From: Chamaecrista fasciculata
Taxonomy: Eukaryota; Streptophyta; Magnoliopsida; Fabales; Fabaceae
Assembly: GCA_003254925.1 (NCBI GenBank)
Contig: QANZ01005013.1
Location: forward strand, 1 to 64,000
Reading direction: 5' to 3'
Length of the DNA stretch: 64,000 nucleotides
A program made the translations under genes and the position numbers. Position 1 is the stretch's first letter. Each line of letters opens with the position of its first letter. Under the pieces are notes generated by a model, which was given only the letters and a program-made list of their open reading frames with translations, did not search any database and was not told the DNA's origin. Positions 12,479 to 24,010 of this stretch are shown piece by piece.

Positions 12479-13910
12479 GGGAATGGATCCTCTCCCGTAG
12501 CTATTCTCTACCTTTCTCTCCCGTTGGAATCTCAACCATCCATTTTAATCTCACGGTCTAGCTTTGCAGCCTTTGCTTTTGTTGAGAAATCTTAAAAGTT
12601 CATTCACTCTTATCAAATATCAACGTGCAGCATTTATAAGATAGCTATTTTCTACACATGCTTTCGAATACAATGAATCAAAATGTATAAATTAAATAAA
12701 GAAAAATGATTAATTTGGTCCTTATACTTCATTTGAAATTTTATTTTAGCCCATATAATTTTACTTTGGCAAAAGTATCATTTTCATCCCAAAAATTTAC
12801 ATCAATTTTCAATTTTGTCCTCAATATTTGTTTACTATCAATTTTATCCTCAAAGTTTCAGACTGAAAAACATGTGAAGTTTATCATTAATTTATTGAAA
12901 AAGTTAGTCAAAGAATAAAACTAACCAAAATGTGAAATTTTTACAAGGGTAAATAACACTTTAGTACCCTGTAGTTTGACTTCATTCCACTTTGGTACCT
13001 TGTGGTTTAAAACGTAACACTTTGGTACCCTGAGGTCTCCATCGTTACCCTTTTGGAACCCTGAACAATTTTTTTTATTAGTTTTGGACGAAATTTGACA
13101 CGTGGGCTCACTAAAACTCAATTTTTGTCCAACATTTTGCCATAACAAAAATCAAACACATGTTTTTTTGGAAGTTTTGAATGATTCTGGGGTTGAATGC
13201 TATGGAAGTTTTGAGAGAATTCAGAGCTAGATTTCGAAAAACATGCGTTTGATCTTTATTGTTTTGACAAAAACATGCGTTTGATCTTTATTGTTGTAGC
13301 AAATTTCGTCCAAAACTAACGAAAAAATTGTTCAGAGTACCAAAAGCGCAACGGTGGAAACCTCAGGGCACCAAAGTGTCACGTTTTAAACTACAATGTA
13401 CCAAAGTAAAATGGGGTCAAACCCCAGGGTACCAAAGTGTAATTTACCCTTTTTACAATGGATAAAATTGATCAAATTATGAAACTTTGAGACAAAGTTG
13501 ACAATAAACAAACATTGAGGATGGTATTCAAAATTGATGTAAAATTTGCAACAAAAATGGTACTTTTGCCCAAATAAAATTATAGGGACTAAATTAAAAT
13601 TTTAAATCAAGTATAAGGACCAAAAAATTAATTAATTTTTCTAGCAGGCCAAAAAAATAATAAATCATTTTTCTTTATGTATTTTATAAATTTTGACTCA
13701 GATTGTGTTTGCAAGCATGATGTAGAAAGTAGGAAATAGCTTTCAATTTTCTAAATAGTGCATACTAATATTTGATAAGAGTGGATGGGGTTTTAAGATT
13801 TCCCAACAAAAGTAAAAGTTGCAAAGCTGAATCGTGAGATCAAAGTGGATGGTTGAGATTTCAACGGGAGAGAAAGGTAGAGAGAATAGCATGGGAGACG
13901 ATCCACTCCC
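12479..13910. mobile_element. 1.4-kb MULE-type palindromic element with 9-bp TSD
   Basis: The left arm starts GGGAATGGATCCTCTCCC. The right arm, inverted, starts GGGAGTGGATCGTCTCCC. Both continue with CTACCTTTCTCTCCCGTTG and TCTCAACCATCCA, then into a second inverted pair beginning near TTTGGTCCTTATACTT (12716 and 13610). Flanks are TATTTTTTT at 12470-12478 and 13911-13919, a 9-bp duplication. A second element (12947-13449) sits at its centre. No coding region. Confidence 0.8.
12947..13449. mobile_element. 503-bp MULE-type MITE nested in the 12479-13910 element
   Basis: The ends GGGTAAATAACACTTTAGTA and, inverted, GGGTAAATTACACTTTGGTA pair. Internal repeats of the type CACTTTGGTACCCTG point in opposite directions in the two halves. 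The perfect 9-bp duplication TTTTTACAA lies at 12938-12946 and 13450-13458. The GGGTAAAT ends are shared with the elements at 27612 and 39696. Confidence 0.88.
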
Positions 13911-13919
13911 TATTTTTTT

Positions 13920-14698
13920 TTTCCTCTCCAATCATTAGAGATAAAAAAAAAAAAGGAGAATGATAAAAGAACATGAAAAACAAAGAAAATAAATAAAATA
14001 GTGAAGAAAATATATCTATTCAATGGCTGAAGAAACTAAATATATTTAAGGAACTAAATTGTATCATTTTATCAAATTTTAAAAATTAAAATTTAGTCAT
14101 TTTATTATATTTTTGAAATTGTATTATTTCTATAAATTAATCTATAAAAAATATATTTAAGAAACTAAATGGTAATATTTCATCAAATTTTAAAACTTAA
14201 AAGTTATAAATTATATATTTAACAGTTGAATTATCTAACTTATTATATTTGAGAAGTCAACTCATAATATAACTGACATTAATTTCTGTTAAGCCATTAA
14301 TAACTTGTATGACCTTTTGAGTTTTGACTTGTAGTTAAAATCTGAGGACAAAATTTAATGTTGTTCTTAAAAGTATTATTGAAAAGTTTTATATTAAATA
14401 TAGAAACGTTTTTTTTTTAATTTTAAATAAACCTTTTTTTTTTATCACGATGACATCATATGTAACGATTTGTGTGGCGCAAAAATCTAGGATTCTATTC
14501 AAATTTCAAACTTCTCTTCTCTCTCAATATTGTTCTTTTTTTTTTCTCTTTAGCACTTCAGAAATGAGAACTCTCGAGTAATAAGTCTTGAAAGAGGTTG
14601 CATCGTCACTGAAATCAAAACTTCCATCCCGAATTCGATCAGTGAGTGGCTTCCTCTTTCTAATTTTTCTTTTCATTCACTCTTACTAAAATGTTTTG
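13920..14698. other. AT-rich intergenic DNA
   Basis: No gene recognised. A pyrimidine-rich patch with TCTTCTCTCTCTC near 14510-14550 could be a relic leader sequence, but no open frame follows it. Confidence 0.35.
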
Positions 14699-14706
14699 GT
14701 TTGAAT

Positions 14707-15760
14707 TAGGGGCGGTAAAATGGTTAGATTCATTGATTTTGAGTTGGGTTATAAATAGTTGGATCATAAATGGTTCAATTTATGGGTCATGGGTTGTAAA
14801 TATTTTAATTGATCCATTTATGATCAATTTATATTTGTTAAATTAGCGATGATCAAAATACTTATACCCCATGGGGACCCTGAAAATTACCCGATGGGTA
14901 TGGGTTTGGACCCGTACCCATCCTTAATGGGTACGGGTCCGGGTATAATGGTACCATACTCGTACCCTACCCATTTACCCATTAATAATAATAAATATAT
15001 TTTTATATATAAAAAATATAATACTTTAACACTTTTTATTGAAAAAAATATTAAAGTTTTTATAAATATTAAAATATTTTATTAACGCATTCATATTTAT
15101 GATTTATTTTTTAATTTTTAGTAGTTANAGATACTGGACTAATCTGCAATTTCTATCTTTTTCCATATTTTTCCAAAATTATATTTTGACCCCAAACATT
15201 TTTTGAAATTTTCATTTTAGTCCTCAAATATCATGATCTAGGGTCATTTTTGTAAATTTTAAAAACATTTGAGGCCATTTTGTTACTTTTGCAAAAAATT
15301 GTGAAGTTCATCTTCCTTCTATTGAACCCAAGGTTTTTTGGACTAAAATGCATTTATTTTCCAAATTTAGGACTAATTTGTAATTTTAACAATTTTCCAA
15401 TATTTTTCAAAATTACAATTTGACCCCAATTTTTTTTTTAATAATTTTCATTTTAGTCCTCAAATATTATGATTTATGGACCTTTTGTAAATTTTGAAAT
15501 TATTTGGGGGTATTTTGTAATTTTTGCAAAAAATTATGAAATTCATATTCACCCCCTTTCATGAAACTACGTAGTTTTAACACAAATTTTGGTTGGGTTG
15601 GATAAACTATGAGTTTGACCAAACCCAACCCAATTTTAGTGGGTCAATTTTGGACCCAACCCATCTTGACCCATTATTTAAATGTGTTGGGTTTGAGTTG
15701 ATTAAAATGATAGTTGGGTTGGATTGGGTTAATGGGTTGGGTCAATTTTTGTCACCCCTA
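14707..15760. mobile_element. Non-autonomous hAT element with 8-bp TSD and nested repeats
   Basis: The ends TAGGGGCGGTAAAATGG and, inverted, TAGGGGTGACAAAAATTG pair. The perfect 8-bp direct repeat GTTTGAAT flanks it (14699-14706 and 15761-15768), the hAT hallmark. Inside are GGGTTGGGT-type motifs near both ends, a G-rich ATGGGTACGGGTCCGGGTAT block (14850-14970) that looks like another element, and a two-copy tandem repeat (15135-15560). One N is at 15128. No transposase frame. Confidence 0.82.
15135..15560. repeat. Two-copy tandem repeat of about 210 bp
   Basis: A unit with the order GGACTAATCTGCAATTTCTA, TTTGACCCCAAAC, TTCATTTTAGTCCTCAAATA, ATTTTGTTACTTTTGCAAAA is repeated with substitutions at about 15355-15560. 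A related inverted version lies at 24900-25070. It sits inside the hAT element. Confidence 0.7.
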
Positions 15761-15768
15761 GTTTGAAT

Positions 15769-16389
15769 GGTTGTGGATTAGGGTTTTTGAGACTATTGAT
15801 CTCAATCGGACCAACTCTTACGCATCAGTCTTAGGGTGAATTCAGTTTAATTGAGAATTTAGATCTAGTTCATCTTCAGTCCAAACTGTTATTTGATTGC
15901 ATATATATATATATATATCGCATTGTTATCCACATCGAATCTCTCATTGATACATATTGTCTCTGGTAGTTCCTTGTTTTGTTTGATTTGGTGGTGCGAT
16001 TCTGATGAGAAATATTGTGAAGAATATAGTATTTTAACCAAATCTTCAAGGCCATTTAAGAAGATTGGAGGAACCTCCAAAGGCCTTTAAAAGTTAAATT
16101 TTGTCTCCTGCTCCTGCTATGATAGTTGATTTATTTATACTAATTCTGTTGTTCAATTCTTAATTTTCTGTAGTTGCAAGCTAATGAGGCCTCATTAGTA
16201 GAATGTCCCTAGTTTTTTTTTTTTGGCCAAAGTCCCTAGGTTAGTCGATCTCCATGATTTCATAAACACACTGATAGCTAGGTTAGTGAAAGTATATACT
16301 ATTAAGCAAAATTGGCAGTTGGTAATTATATGCACTATGGAGTTTTTTTTTCCTTTTGAGAAAAATTATTATTTGGGGAATATATACAG
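15769..16389. other. Intergenic DNA, no clear gene
   Basis: Contains an (AT)n tract near 15900 and a short open frame (15893-16090) whose end reads KSSRPFKKIGGTSKGL. I do not recognise it and do not call it a gene. Confidence 0.35.
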
Positions 16390-16680
16390 AGTCAAGTAAT
16401 CACAATTTGAATAATCTAAATATATGACTTAGTCCCTGAATTATTACAATTGTCAATACTTTGATTCGTGGGTCAAATTCAAGAACAAAAAAAAAATTCA
16501 TTATAAATTCTGAGACCAACAAGTATTAATTTAGTATAAATTCAGGGATCAAAAAGTATAAAATTAGTTTAAATTCATGGACTAAATTATCACCAAAGAC
16601 CAAATAATTGACAATTAAAACATTTTAGGGATTAAACTGTATATTTCAGTTATTCAAAGACTAATTAATTGACTTGATAT
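16390..16680. mobile_element. Short palindromic MITE
   Basis: GTCAAGTAATCACAATTTGA at the left pairs imperfectly with the inverted right end GTCAATTAATTAGTCTTTGA. Internal phrases such as TTAGTCCCTGAAT and ATTTTAGGGATTAAA are inverted mates. No clean target duplication seen. Confidence 0.45.
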
Positions 16681-16720
16681 AAATTCAAAACCATGTAATA
16701 AATTTTCTCTTCCCTTTTTT

Positions 16721-16886
16721 TTTGATAAGCAAAAGTTTAGGTGAGTTGGGTCCCGGGGGCTCACCAAGGCCAGGGCAGGCCTCCAGGCTCTGTGAGCGCT
16801 TATAGAGGTACTTACAGATCGCCTACCACGACCTTTTGGGTTATGAGTCGACTTCTTACCAACTAGGCAAACCTTTGTTGGCTTCC
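16721..16886 (-). mobile_element. tRNA-derived SINE
   Basis: Read on the minus strand it begins near GCCAACAAAGGTTTGCCTAG. It has a Pol III A-box-like TTGCCTAGTTGG, a weaker B-box region (AGGTCGTGGTAGGC), a GC-rich body and a terminal run of nine or more A. An 11-bp direct repeat (plus-strand CTTCCCTTTTT at 16710-16720 and 16887-16897) flanks it, as expected from target-primed insertion. GC content is far above its surroundings. Non-coding. Confidence 0.75.
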
Positions 16887-16897
16887 CTTCCCTTTTT

Positions 16898-19532
16898 ATT
16901 TTGGGTAATGTTAACGAGTGTCTTTAAGGTGCATTTATTGCATTCTGAAAATGAAAATTCTACTTTGAAAAAGGCAATTTACTTTAGAATTTTAATGAAG
17001 CAATAATTTTTTATCCTAAAATTTTCTCAGACTTTTAATGAAGCAATAACTCTTTGTCCGTTTCATTTTTTAAGATTAATATACCCTTATTAATATTTTA
17101 TTAATGATATTTAACTCTTCTTCTTTTATCATACACTATGATATTTAAAATACTTTATTTAATATTTAAACAGAGCATGAAAAAGGACTAAAATAATACA
17201 ATGGATATGATAATAAAATTAAACCAATTATTTTTTAATAATCTAATAGTGTGAAAGAGGAATAAAAAGAAAAACTAGCAAGAAAGTACAAACACACTGT
17301 AACAGTAGATTAAAAATGATACCCAGCAACAAGAAAGAAAAAACAGAGTAAGTAACGTGTAGTAGTTTAGGATAGTAACTTACCTCCTTAAGCTGATATG
17401 ATTTGAAAATCTGTTTGCCTTCACAGCTTTCTAAATAACTCTGAGCAGAGGGAGCAGAAAATCAAACAACAATATGCAAGATGTAATTATATGATGAAAG
17501 AAGAAAAAAAAATGGAGGATGACTATTCAGAAAAACAAAAGAGAGATGATAAGGGTATATTAGTCTTAAAAAATGCAGGGGACAAATAATTATTAATTCA
17601 TTAAAATTCAGAGGCAAATTTACATTATTTATATTAAATTTTCATTTTCAAAATGCAATAAATACATCCTGATAAGTGGTTAGATACATCATATATTCAT
17701 ATATTCATTCATACATGATGACCCTTTGAGACATTTGAATGAAGCGAGGCCAATCAACTCACGAGATTGGGCCGAATTTGAATGGGCCAGCCCAATCGGA
17801 AGACTAGAAGTTTTTGCTAGCCAGGTGAACCTAATTTCTATACTTCATCAATGAAATAAGGAAACTGAAAGTAAAGCAATGAGGAGTTATCATTTCATTG
17901 CACAGGGAATATTGTTTTGTTTGCATATGCATATTTTACTCATCTTACACCTTAGTTGACGGTTGGACAAAATATTGACAAAGGATTTCAAACAAACTCA
18001 TTTTTTATAAGTTAGAAGTATGGCCTTTTCATTACTTGGGTGTTTATCCCAAGACCATATATATGTTATGCATACTGAGAAGTCAAGATATATATCCCAG
18101 AATGGGGCACACTATTAGAGTGGTTATGACTTTATGAAAACAATTTTCCAAAAACATAATAAATATATATTTGCATAAATATTATTAGCTAGCCAAAAGT
18201 TGGAGAGATCTCTTAGTCATGGATCATTTCTTTTTCCATCCTTTTCTTTTTGACCAAGCTATTTTGTCCCCAGGGCACACAATAAAACAAAAAGAACAAA
18301 ATGTTAGGGTCCCATGAACATTGATTTATATATTTATGAGCATTAAAGGAAAAAAAATCCCCCCTCCCCAAAAAAAGTCTTTGCTTGGATGATAAATTTT
18401 AAGAAATCATAAAATTTGAAATGCATTTGTTTTTATTTCAATAAATGCATTTGTTTATTGTATCAACTTATTCTTTAGTTAGTCTTCTGGTATTGAAGTC
18501 TCGTATCAGTCCAGTTTGGTCTAATTGAGGTTTCACTGATGTAAACGATGTTAAAATTTTTGCAAAAGAAGGAAAACCAAAAGTATTTAAATTTTCTCAT
18601 CCAGAAAAAATTATGAACAAATTATTTAGATTTATATATATATATAATTTTTTTTATGGGTACAACAAGAGGGCTAGGCCCAAAAAAGAAAAAAGACAAG
18701 CACAAAACTTTCAATATTTAATTTAGGGATGTAGTCTAATAGTAGATTTTTTTCTATTCTTAATTAAATATTAAAAGTTCTTAGAGTTCGATCTCTCATT
18801 CAAGTATGAAATAATCTTAAATTTTTAAGTGAATTGTCATGTATTTCAAGATGCATGCAAACTGATAAGATGTTTACTGCAGATACTATCAAGTAACACT
18901 TATTTTTTGGGGGAAAAAAAAAAGAACTCTCAAAATTTACTTTTTGTCAAATCACGTGGTTTTGATTTCTACGGACTCTTTTTTTCTTCTATATTTACAA
19001 GACATTATGATTTATGGCCCTCATAACCCCAAAAGAAGATTATTTAGGACACCCTTAATCAATGTCGAAAATAACAGATCGTAGGCAGCCGTATGGAATA
19101 AATTAAAATAACATCCATTGGTGAAATTGTCCAAAACAAAAAAAAATGAAAAAGATAGATAGAGAGATGGGAGATTCCATTAATGAAATGAAGGACGCCT
19201 CGTTAATGTGTCCCCCAAGTCCTAAACATAGTGATATGGAATATGCAGGATTTCTTTTGTCCATTTCAATGTCTAGACATTACTGTAGTTTTCACAGTCC
19301 AAAATTTACAATGCCAATGCCATCAAAAAAGAAAATAAGTTTTCTAGAGGATAGTATATTTCCTTTTGCAAAATTATAAAAGAAACTCTTTTTCTTCTGA
19401 ATTTACAGGTGTGATCACATGATAAGTACATGATAGCAGAAGGATTTGGTCATGACACGAGGAAAGAACAACCCAGAAATATATTTAAAAACAAAAAATA
19501 ATAAAAAAAAAAACAAAAGAAGAAAGTATGAT
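16898..19532. other. Long intergenic region
   Basis: No protein gene recognised. At about 18727-18800 there is a weak tRNA-like pair, TAGTCTAATAG (A-box fit) and AGTTCGATCTC (near B-box), followed by a diverged tail, possibly a decayed SINE. The rest is AT-rich. The last part (19380-19532) is probably 3' UTR of the minus-strand gene that follows. Confidence 0.4.
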
Positions 19533-20396
19533 CTATTTCTTCTTCTTCCTTTTGATCTTTCCATTACAGAACAATGAACTAAATCCGAAGAAATTCGCGG
19601 AAGTTTTGGGCATATACGCTTGTGGAAGATTCAGAACTGGACTAATTCGAACTCCATTACCGTACGATCCGCCATTTTTGAACTTTAACGAAGGTTTCTG
19701 AGACGAATTATAGAAATAATACGTACTCGTTGAGCTTGAAGAGGATGAAGAAGACGATGACCTTCTGCTCGAAACAGAGGATTGCTTCTGCAACCTCTGC
19801 TTCTTCTGGATTTCCTTCGGAATCTCACTGTGCTTTGGATTTAACACTGAACCTGTCGAATTGCTACGCGAAAGAAGCAGCGAGCGAATCACGCTCCTCC
19901 CGTGGTTAGTGGTATCGCAATTCAAGCTACTGCTTCGCTTGAATTGCCAGAACGATCTAGACGAAGCCTCCTCCTCTTCTTCTTCTTCTTCTTCTTCTTC
20001 TTCGTCTTCTTCATTATCATCTTCTTCGTCGGCGACCAGTAAGAACTCTTTGAGCCTCTTTTTCTCGGGGATAATTGAAGAAGGCTGAGGACGAAGATTA
20101 TGAGATTGAGAAGAATCTAGGAGGGGATTCGTAGGGACGATCTTGCCGTTGGAGAAAAGCTCGTCGGCTGAAGAGAGCTTGTGAGAGAAGCTATTGGCGA
20201 TGCAGAAGACGAAGTCGGAGCTTGAGTCCAAGAGGCACAGGTCTGAATCTGATCGGTCACGACGGTGTTCTTCGGTGGCGGAGGGTGCGACGTCGTTTTG
20301 GTCGTCGGTGGTCGTTAGATCATGCGAGAAGGAGACTCGTGGGCTGATTCCTATAGTGGTGGTGGTGGGAGTCTCGGAGCACACATCAATTGCCAT
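19533..20396 (-). CDS. MAKR/DUF1645-like plant protein with acidic and serine tracts
   Basis: Intronless gene for a 287-residue protein. Seen: SPRVSFSHDL (residues 18-27), a DFVFCIANSF block (61-70), SADELFSNGKI (76-86), an almost pure Glu/Asp tract (123-143), LLLSRSNSTGSVLN (173-186), a serine run (206-222), NGVRISPVLNLPQAY (247-261), FFGFSSLFCNGK (269-280) and a lysine-rich end. The order 'SFS..., DF.F, DELF.NGKI, SRSNSTGS' is that of plant MEMBRANE-ASSOCIATED KINASE REGULATOR and DUF1645 proteins. Some MAKRs bind receptor-kinase domains in brassinosteroid signalling, and the basic C-terminus could serve membrane binding, but which subfamily this is I cannot say. The acidic and serine tracts come from GAA/TCT microsatellites within the frame. 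Start: first in-frame ATG, giving a full N-terminal motif. Confidence 0.85.
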   Translation of the reverse strand: MAIDVCSETPTTTTIGISPRVSFSHDLTTTDDQNDVAPSATEEHRRDRSDSDLCLLDSSSDFVFCIANSFSHKLSSADELFSNGKIVPTNPLLDSSQSHNLRPQPSSIIPEKKRLKEFLLVADEEDDNEEDEEEEEEEEEEEEASSRSFWQFKRSSSLNCDTTNHGRSVIRSLLLSRSNSTGSVLNPKHSEIPKEIQKKQRLQKQSSVSSRRSSSSSSSSSSTSTYYFYNSSQKPSLKFKNGGSYGNGVRISPVLNLPQAYMPKTSANFFGFSSLFCNGKIKRKKKK

Positions 20397-20566
20397 GGAT
20401 TGGGTAAGATTCTTCGAAGCTTTTCTTAGAAAACGGACGCTTAGAATCTCAAAGCATTGAGATTAAGGGATGACATGAAACTGTTTGTTTAAATGCTTGA
20501 ATGAGAGAGACTGAGGTGAGAACTCTGTTTCCAAAAAACAGGGTGTGTTTGTTGAAATGCTTGAGA

Positions 20567-20884
20567 GAGAGAGAGAGAGAGGGGTTTGGGGGAATGAAGT
20601 CAGAAATTGCAGGTTTAATCGGGAATTTGGTTATGGTTATGAATTATGATGATGTGAGAGGGGGACTTAGGACTTAAAAGTTAGGAGAATCTTCCAAATC
20701 TGGACGAACAGTTATGGAGAAAAAGGTAAATGAGGGTTTGAATGTGGATTGTATTGGATTCCTTTCTTTTCCTTCTGTTTTCTGATTAAAGGGGAAATCA
20801 GCAATCAGTAATGTAATGAAAGAGCAGAGTGAAGAGAGAGAGAAGCAGTTGAAATTTAAACCAATCACCAAAAGGCTAGAAAAT

Positions 20885-20919
<35 letters not shown>

Positions 20920-20920
20920 G
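20567..20920 (-). promoter_or_regulatory. GA/CT-repeat leader or promoter of the MAKR-like gene
   Basis: (GA)n at about 20567-20581 and a longer (CT)n tract at about 20887-20918 lie 170 and 490 bp upstream of the minus-strand start codon. GA/CT repeats are common in plant core promoters and 5' UTRs. Their exact role here is inferred. Confidence 0.45.
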
Positions 20921-21588
20921 GGGTTTCCATTGAATTCTAAGTAATAGGAGTGAGAGTGAGATGATCCACAGTCCACAGACCAAAATAATACTTGATGATT
21001 GTGAACTTGATTTGTATTAGTGACTTCTTGCTTTTTTAACATTTGTAATTGTGTTTAGTGACAAAGTCGTGATGACTAGGATTAGATTATGCATCTCAAA
21101 AACTGAAACTATAAACCATAACATTGAAGGTTAAATAATTAAAATTTTGCAAATAATTCATACCCTTCACTGTTAAATCACATCCAATGGCCACCCTAGA
21201 TGTTGAAGTTTTGGATTCGACTTAATTGGAGTTAATATATGAACATGTGCTGTTTTATGAAAACTATTAATATTATATAGTATATACATATGATTAGAAG
21301 AGTAGGTATTGTATGGTGCCACCAACAGTGATATATACACCACTTGTTGCTGAAACAAACTTGGAATGCGAATGATTAAAAGAAATTTCATGTTATGTTT
21401 AATATTTCACGGGTTTAAATGGTTAGCAATTTTCTATTTGGTGGATTCACATATTTCATATTTATTTGTACATAATAGGCTATTAAATATTTATAATTGG
21501 TCCAACTAATTAATTGATCTCATTGTTATTATTTATGAACTAATTATGTTATTTTATGAGTCTGGGCTAAATAAATAAATAAATAATG
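20921..21588. other. AT-rich intergenic DNA
   Basis: Nothing recognised. Confidence 0.35.
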
Positions 21589-21950
21589 TGTAGAAACCAT
21601 AAAGTCCAACATTGTTGATGGGCCAAGGCTATTTGGGCTAGGTATCTCTAGGGTTGTGGTTCCCCAATGTGGGATAGTTATATATAGGAGTTAGTCAGGA
21701 AAGTCAGAAATCATATCCATCTTGTAAGAGAGTTTTGACAACTATCTAACACCTTGGAAGAATTCAACCCGCCTTCGTGCTGATTAGCGAGGAATCAAGG
21801 TAGGTTCTTTATTCTTCTTATTTTGTGATTAATTCTTGAAGTTATCTTTGTTAAAGATCATGTTTTACAACCATTGTCTTTGCTTCCGCCTTCAGTATTA
21901 TATGTTCTTGTATAATTTCTTTAGTTGGTTGTAATATTGGGCCATCATAA
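21589..21950 (+). other. Possible old LTR-like or promoter-like remnant
   Basis: CCCCAATGTGGGATAGTTATATATAGGAG (split here as CCCCAATGTGGGATAG and TTATATATAGGAG) reads like a CCAAT/TATA promoter. It is followed by CATCTTGTAAGAGAG and a TTCAACCCGCC stretch. Such short promoter modules are typical of LTR remnants or TRIMs in plants. I found no matching second LTR and no clear target duplication, so the identity is tentative. Confidence 0.3.
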
Positions 21951-23785
21951 ATTTCTCCAATTTTCCTAGGAAATACATTCATGGTTTTTTTCTGAAATAA
22001 ATCCATATGATTTTTTTAAATAATAAACATGAAACTTTTTCATTCCTTGAATATTTTTTTTATTTTCACTGTTTTAGGTAAATTGATCTTCCTTTTTTTA
22101 GAAACGTTCAAATTGCACAATAAAATTATCACTTTTAAATATATGTGTAAATTTTATTAATGAAGCGTAAATATGGCCAAAATGCCTTCCAATATTGGTT
22201 TCATTTATTAGAACTTGTCATTAAAAAGTGTGTTTTCAAAAGTATTGTTTTAGTTTTATTTATTTTGTGTTAAGAATTTTATTTATTTTCTATTGAAAAT
22301 AAATAGTTATATTAGTCAATAAATATTAAATTACATTTATATTATATAAATTAAATTTAAGAACTTTTCAATTAAAATGAATGAACTTATAATTTCTTTT
22401 GTTGTAAAAGAAATCAACATAGGGTACTCTTTTGATTTTAAAAAAATGAATGTAATTGTTCAAAACATAAAAGGCCGTGTATTTTCAATTTGTAGATCCT
22501 TTAGTGGAAAAGATGTAATTTATTTAGTTAATTATTTTTAAACCCAGATACTTTGGTTAATTATATAGCAAAGAGAAAAAAAAAAGTAAAATATCATGAC
22601 ATAAATCTTTTCCAAGCTAGTAAGTGCTTATCAATTATTACACAAAGATTAAGGCCAAAAAAAAAATATTACAAAAAGATTAATATAATCTCAATTCAAT
22701 TAAAACCAGAATTAAATTAAGGAAACATGTGTTAATAATTGATCTGATTGGCATATTACTTCAGATCTGAAGATCAATATTGATTGATCATCAGGAACTG
22801 AAGATGCTTGTCTTTCTGTCAAATGCAATTTATTTTATTAAATGGGTTTTGGACATTTTCCCAACATATTGATGTAAAACTTCACTTAGGGTAGTGACGT
22901 TGTCCTGAGTGGTGGAAACATGAGATTCATAATTGATAAGCTTAGCAATATGTGGCACGCCATGTAGGGCCAAAAATTGATGACAATTCTATTTTTATTT
23001 TTTGTTTTTGCTTTTGGCTTTATAATATTGAGGATAGTATCTATATCTATATATTAAATAAACGTAGTATACAAAAATGACCCTCCTGCATGAGAAATTA
23101 CTGTTATGCATGAATAGGCTCAATCAGGAATACCAGAACCACACTTCTAGCAGTGCCTTTTTTAAGCAATGCGACCATTATTATTTCTGATTATGAAAAC
23201 ACGGGTGCTTCGACGTTTTCAAACCTTGTATATATATTTAGATATGTAATAACTAATAATTATGTGGTGCTGACTAGCATGCCGTTAAATTAAATTGGAT
23301 TGAATTAGTTTTAAATAAAAGAAGAGGAGCTTTGATATTTAAATTATAAATACGGGATTATTATCATGTGGTGTTCATTTTTTTGAAAGAAAAAAATGTT
23401 TTATTTAGTTTTCACAACAACATTTTCGTATATCAAAATGTAGTCCCTCCTTTTTTTGGTTTAGCAAAAGTACTTTCTACTTGATATCAAACTGATCTCA
23501 AGATTTATTAAATTTTGTTAGTATTAATTATTGTGTCATTAGTTGTGATTAACATTTTTTTGTCTTAAACTGTTGATTGAACTCAATATAATGTTTCCCT
23601 AAACAATAACTTAATCAACCTAATCAATGATAAATGATTATATATGTTTCGTCCTTAGTTGTGATTAACATATGCTGAGTACCATGTATAAAATCTCACT
23701 GAATTCCTATTTCTTTAACCATCTTCATCTACCCCAAAATCCATTTTTTAAGGTTTTAGTAAATGGAGCATATATATGCTTGTTC
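21951..23785. other. AT-rich intergenic DNA
   Basis: No gene, RNA or well-bounded repeat recognised over about 1.8 kb. Confidence 0.35.
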
Positions 23786-23967
23786 TTTTTTTTTTTTTGG
23801 TTTGTATAAACCAACCTACTGAACAGTGACCAATTCTTTCGTCGTGAATCCTCCATTTAACAATAAATGACTGGCCACATAATGCTTTATATACTCAAAT
23901 GTGGGATTTGAACCCCACCATTTAGTTAGAAGACCAAGTGAATAACTATCAGGCCACACTCATGTGG
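23786..23967 (-). mobile_element. tRNA-derived SINE with intact T-arm/B-box
   Basis: On the minus strand the element starts near CCACATGAGTGTGGCCTGAT, with a possible A-box. It carries GTGGGGTTCAAATCCCAC, a perfect tRNA T-arm with the B-box GGTTCAAATCC (plus strand 23904-23914), and ends in a run of A. After the tail is AAGCATATATAT. Beyond the 5' side, across an expanded TA microsatellite, is AAGCGTATATAT, a possible target duplication (11 of 12). Confidence 0.68.
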
Positions 23968-24001
<34 letters not shown>

Positions 24002-24010
24002 ATATATATA
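23968..24010. repeat. (AT)n microsatellite
   Basis: TATATATA tract interrupted once by TTTA, directly beside the SINE 5' end. Confidence 0.9.

Noticed and set aside
15893-16090. Short open frame ending in KSSRPFKKIGGTSKGL
   Set aside because: Begins in an (AT)n tract, has no recognised homologue and no splice context; too weak to call, though the tail could be a captured fragment.
18727-18830. Possible tRNA or SINE (TAGTCTAATAG and AGTTCGATCTC)
   Set aside because: No foldable cloverleaf, B-box imperfect and no target duplication; kept only as a note in the intergenic entry.
19861-20460. Plus-strand open frames opposite the MAKR-like gene
   Set aside because: Generated by the GAA/TCT microsatellite on the opposite strand of a gene with recognisable motifs.
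21589-21950. Second snRNA promoter suggested by CAATGTGGGAT near a TATA box
   Set aside because: The USE-like motif is in the wrong orientation relative to the TATA box and no snRNA follows; more like an old LTR-type promoter remnant.
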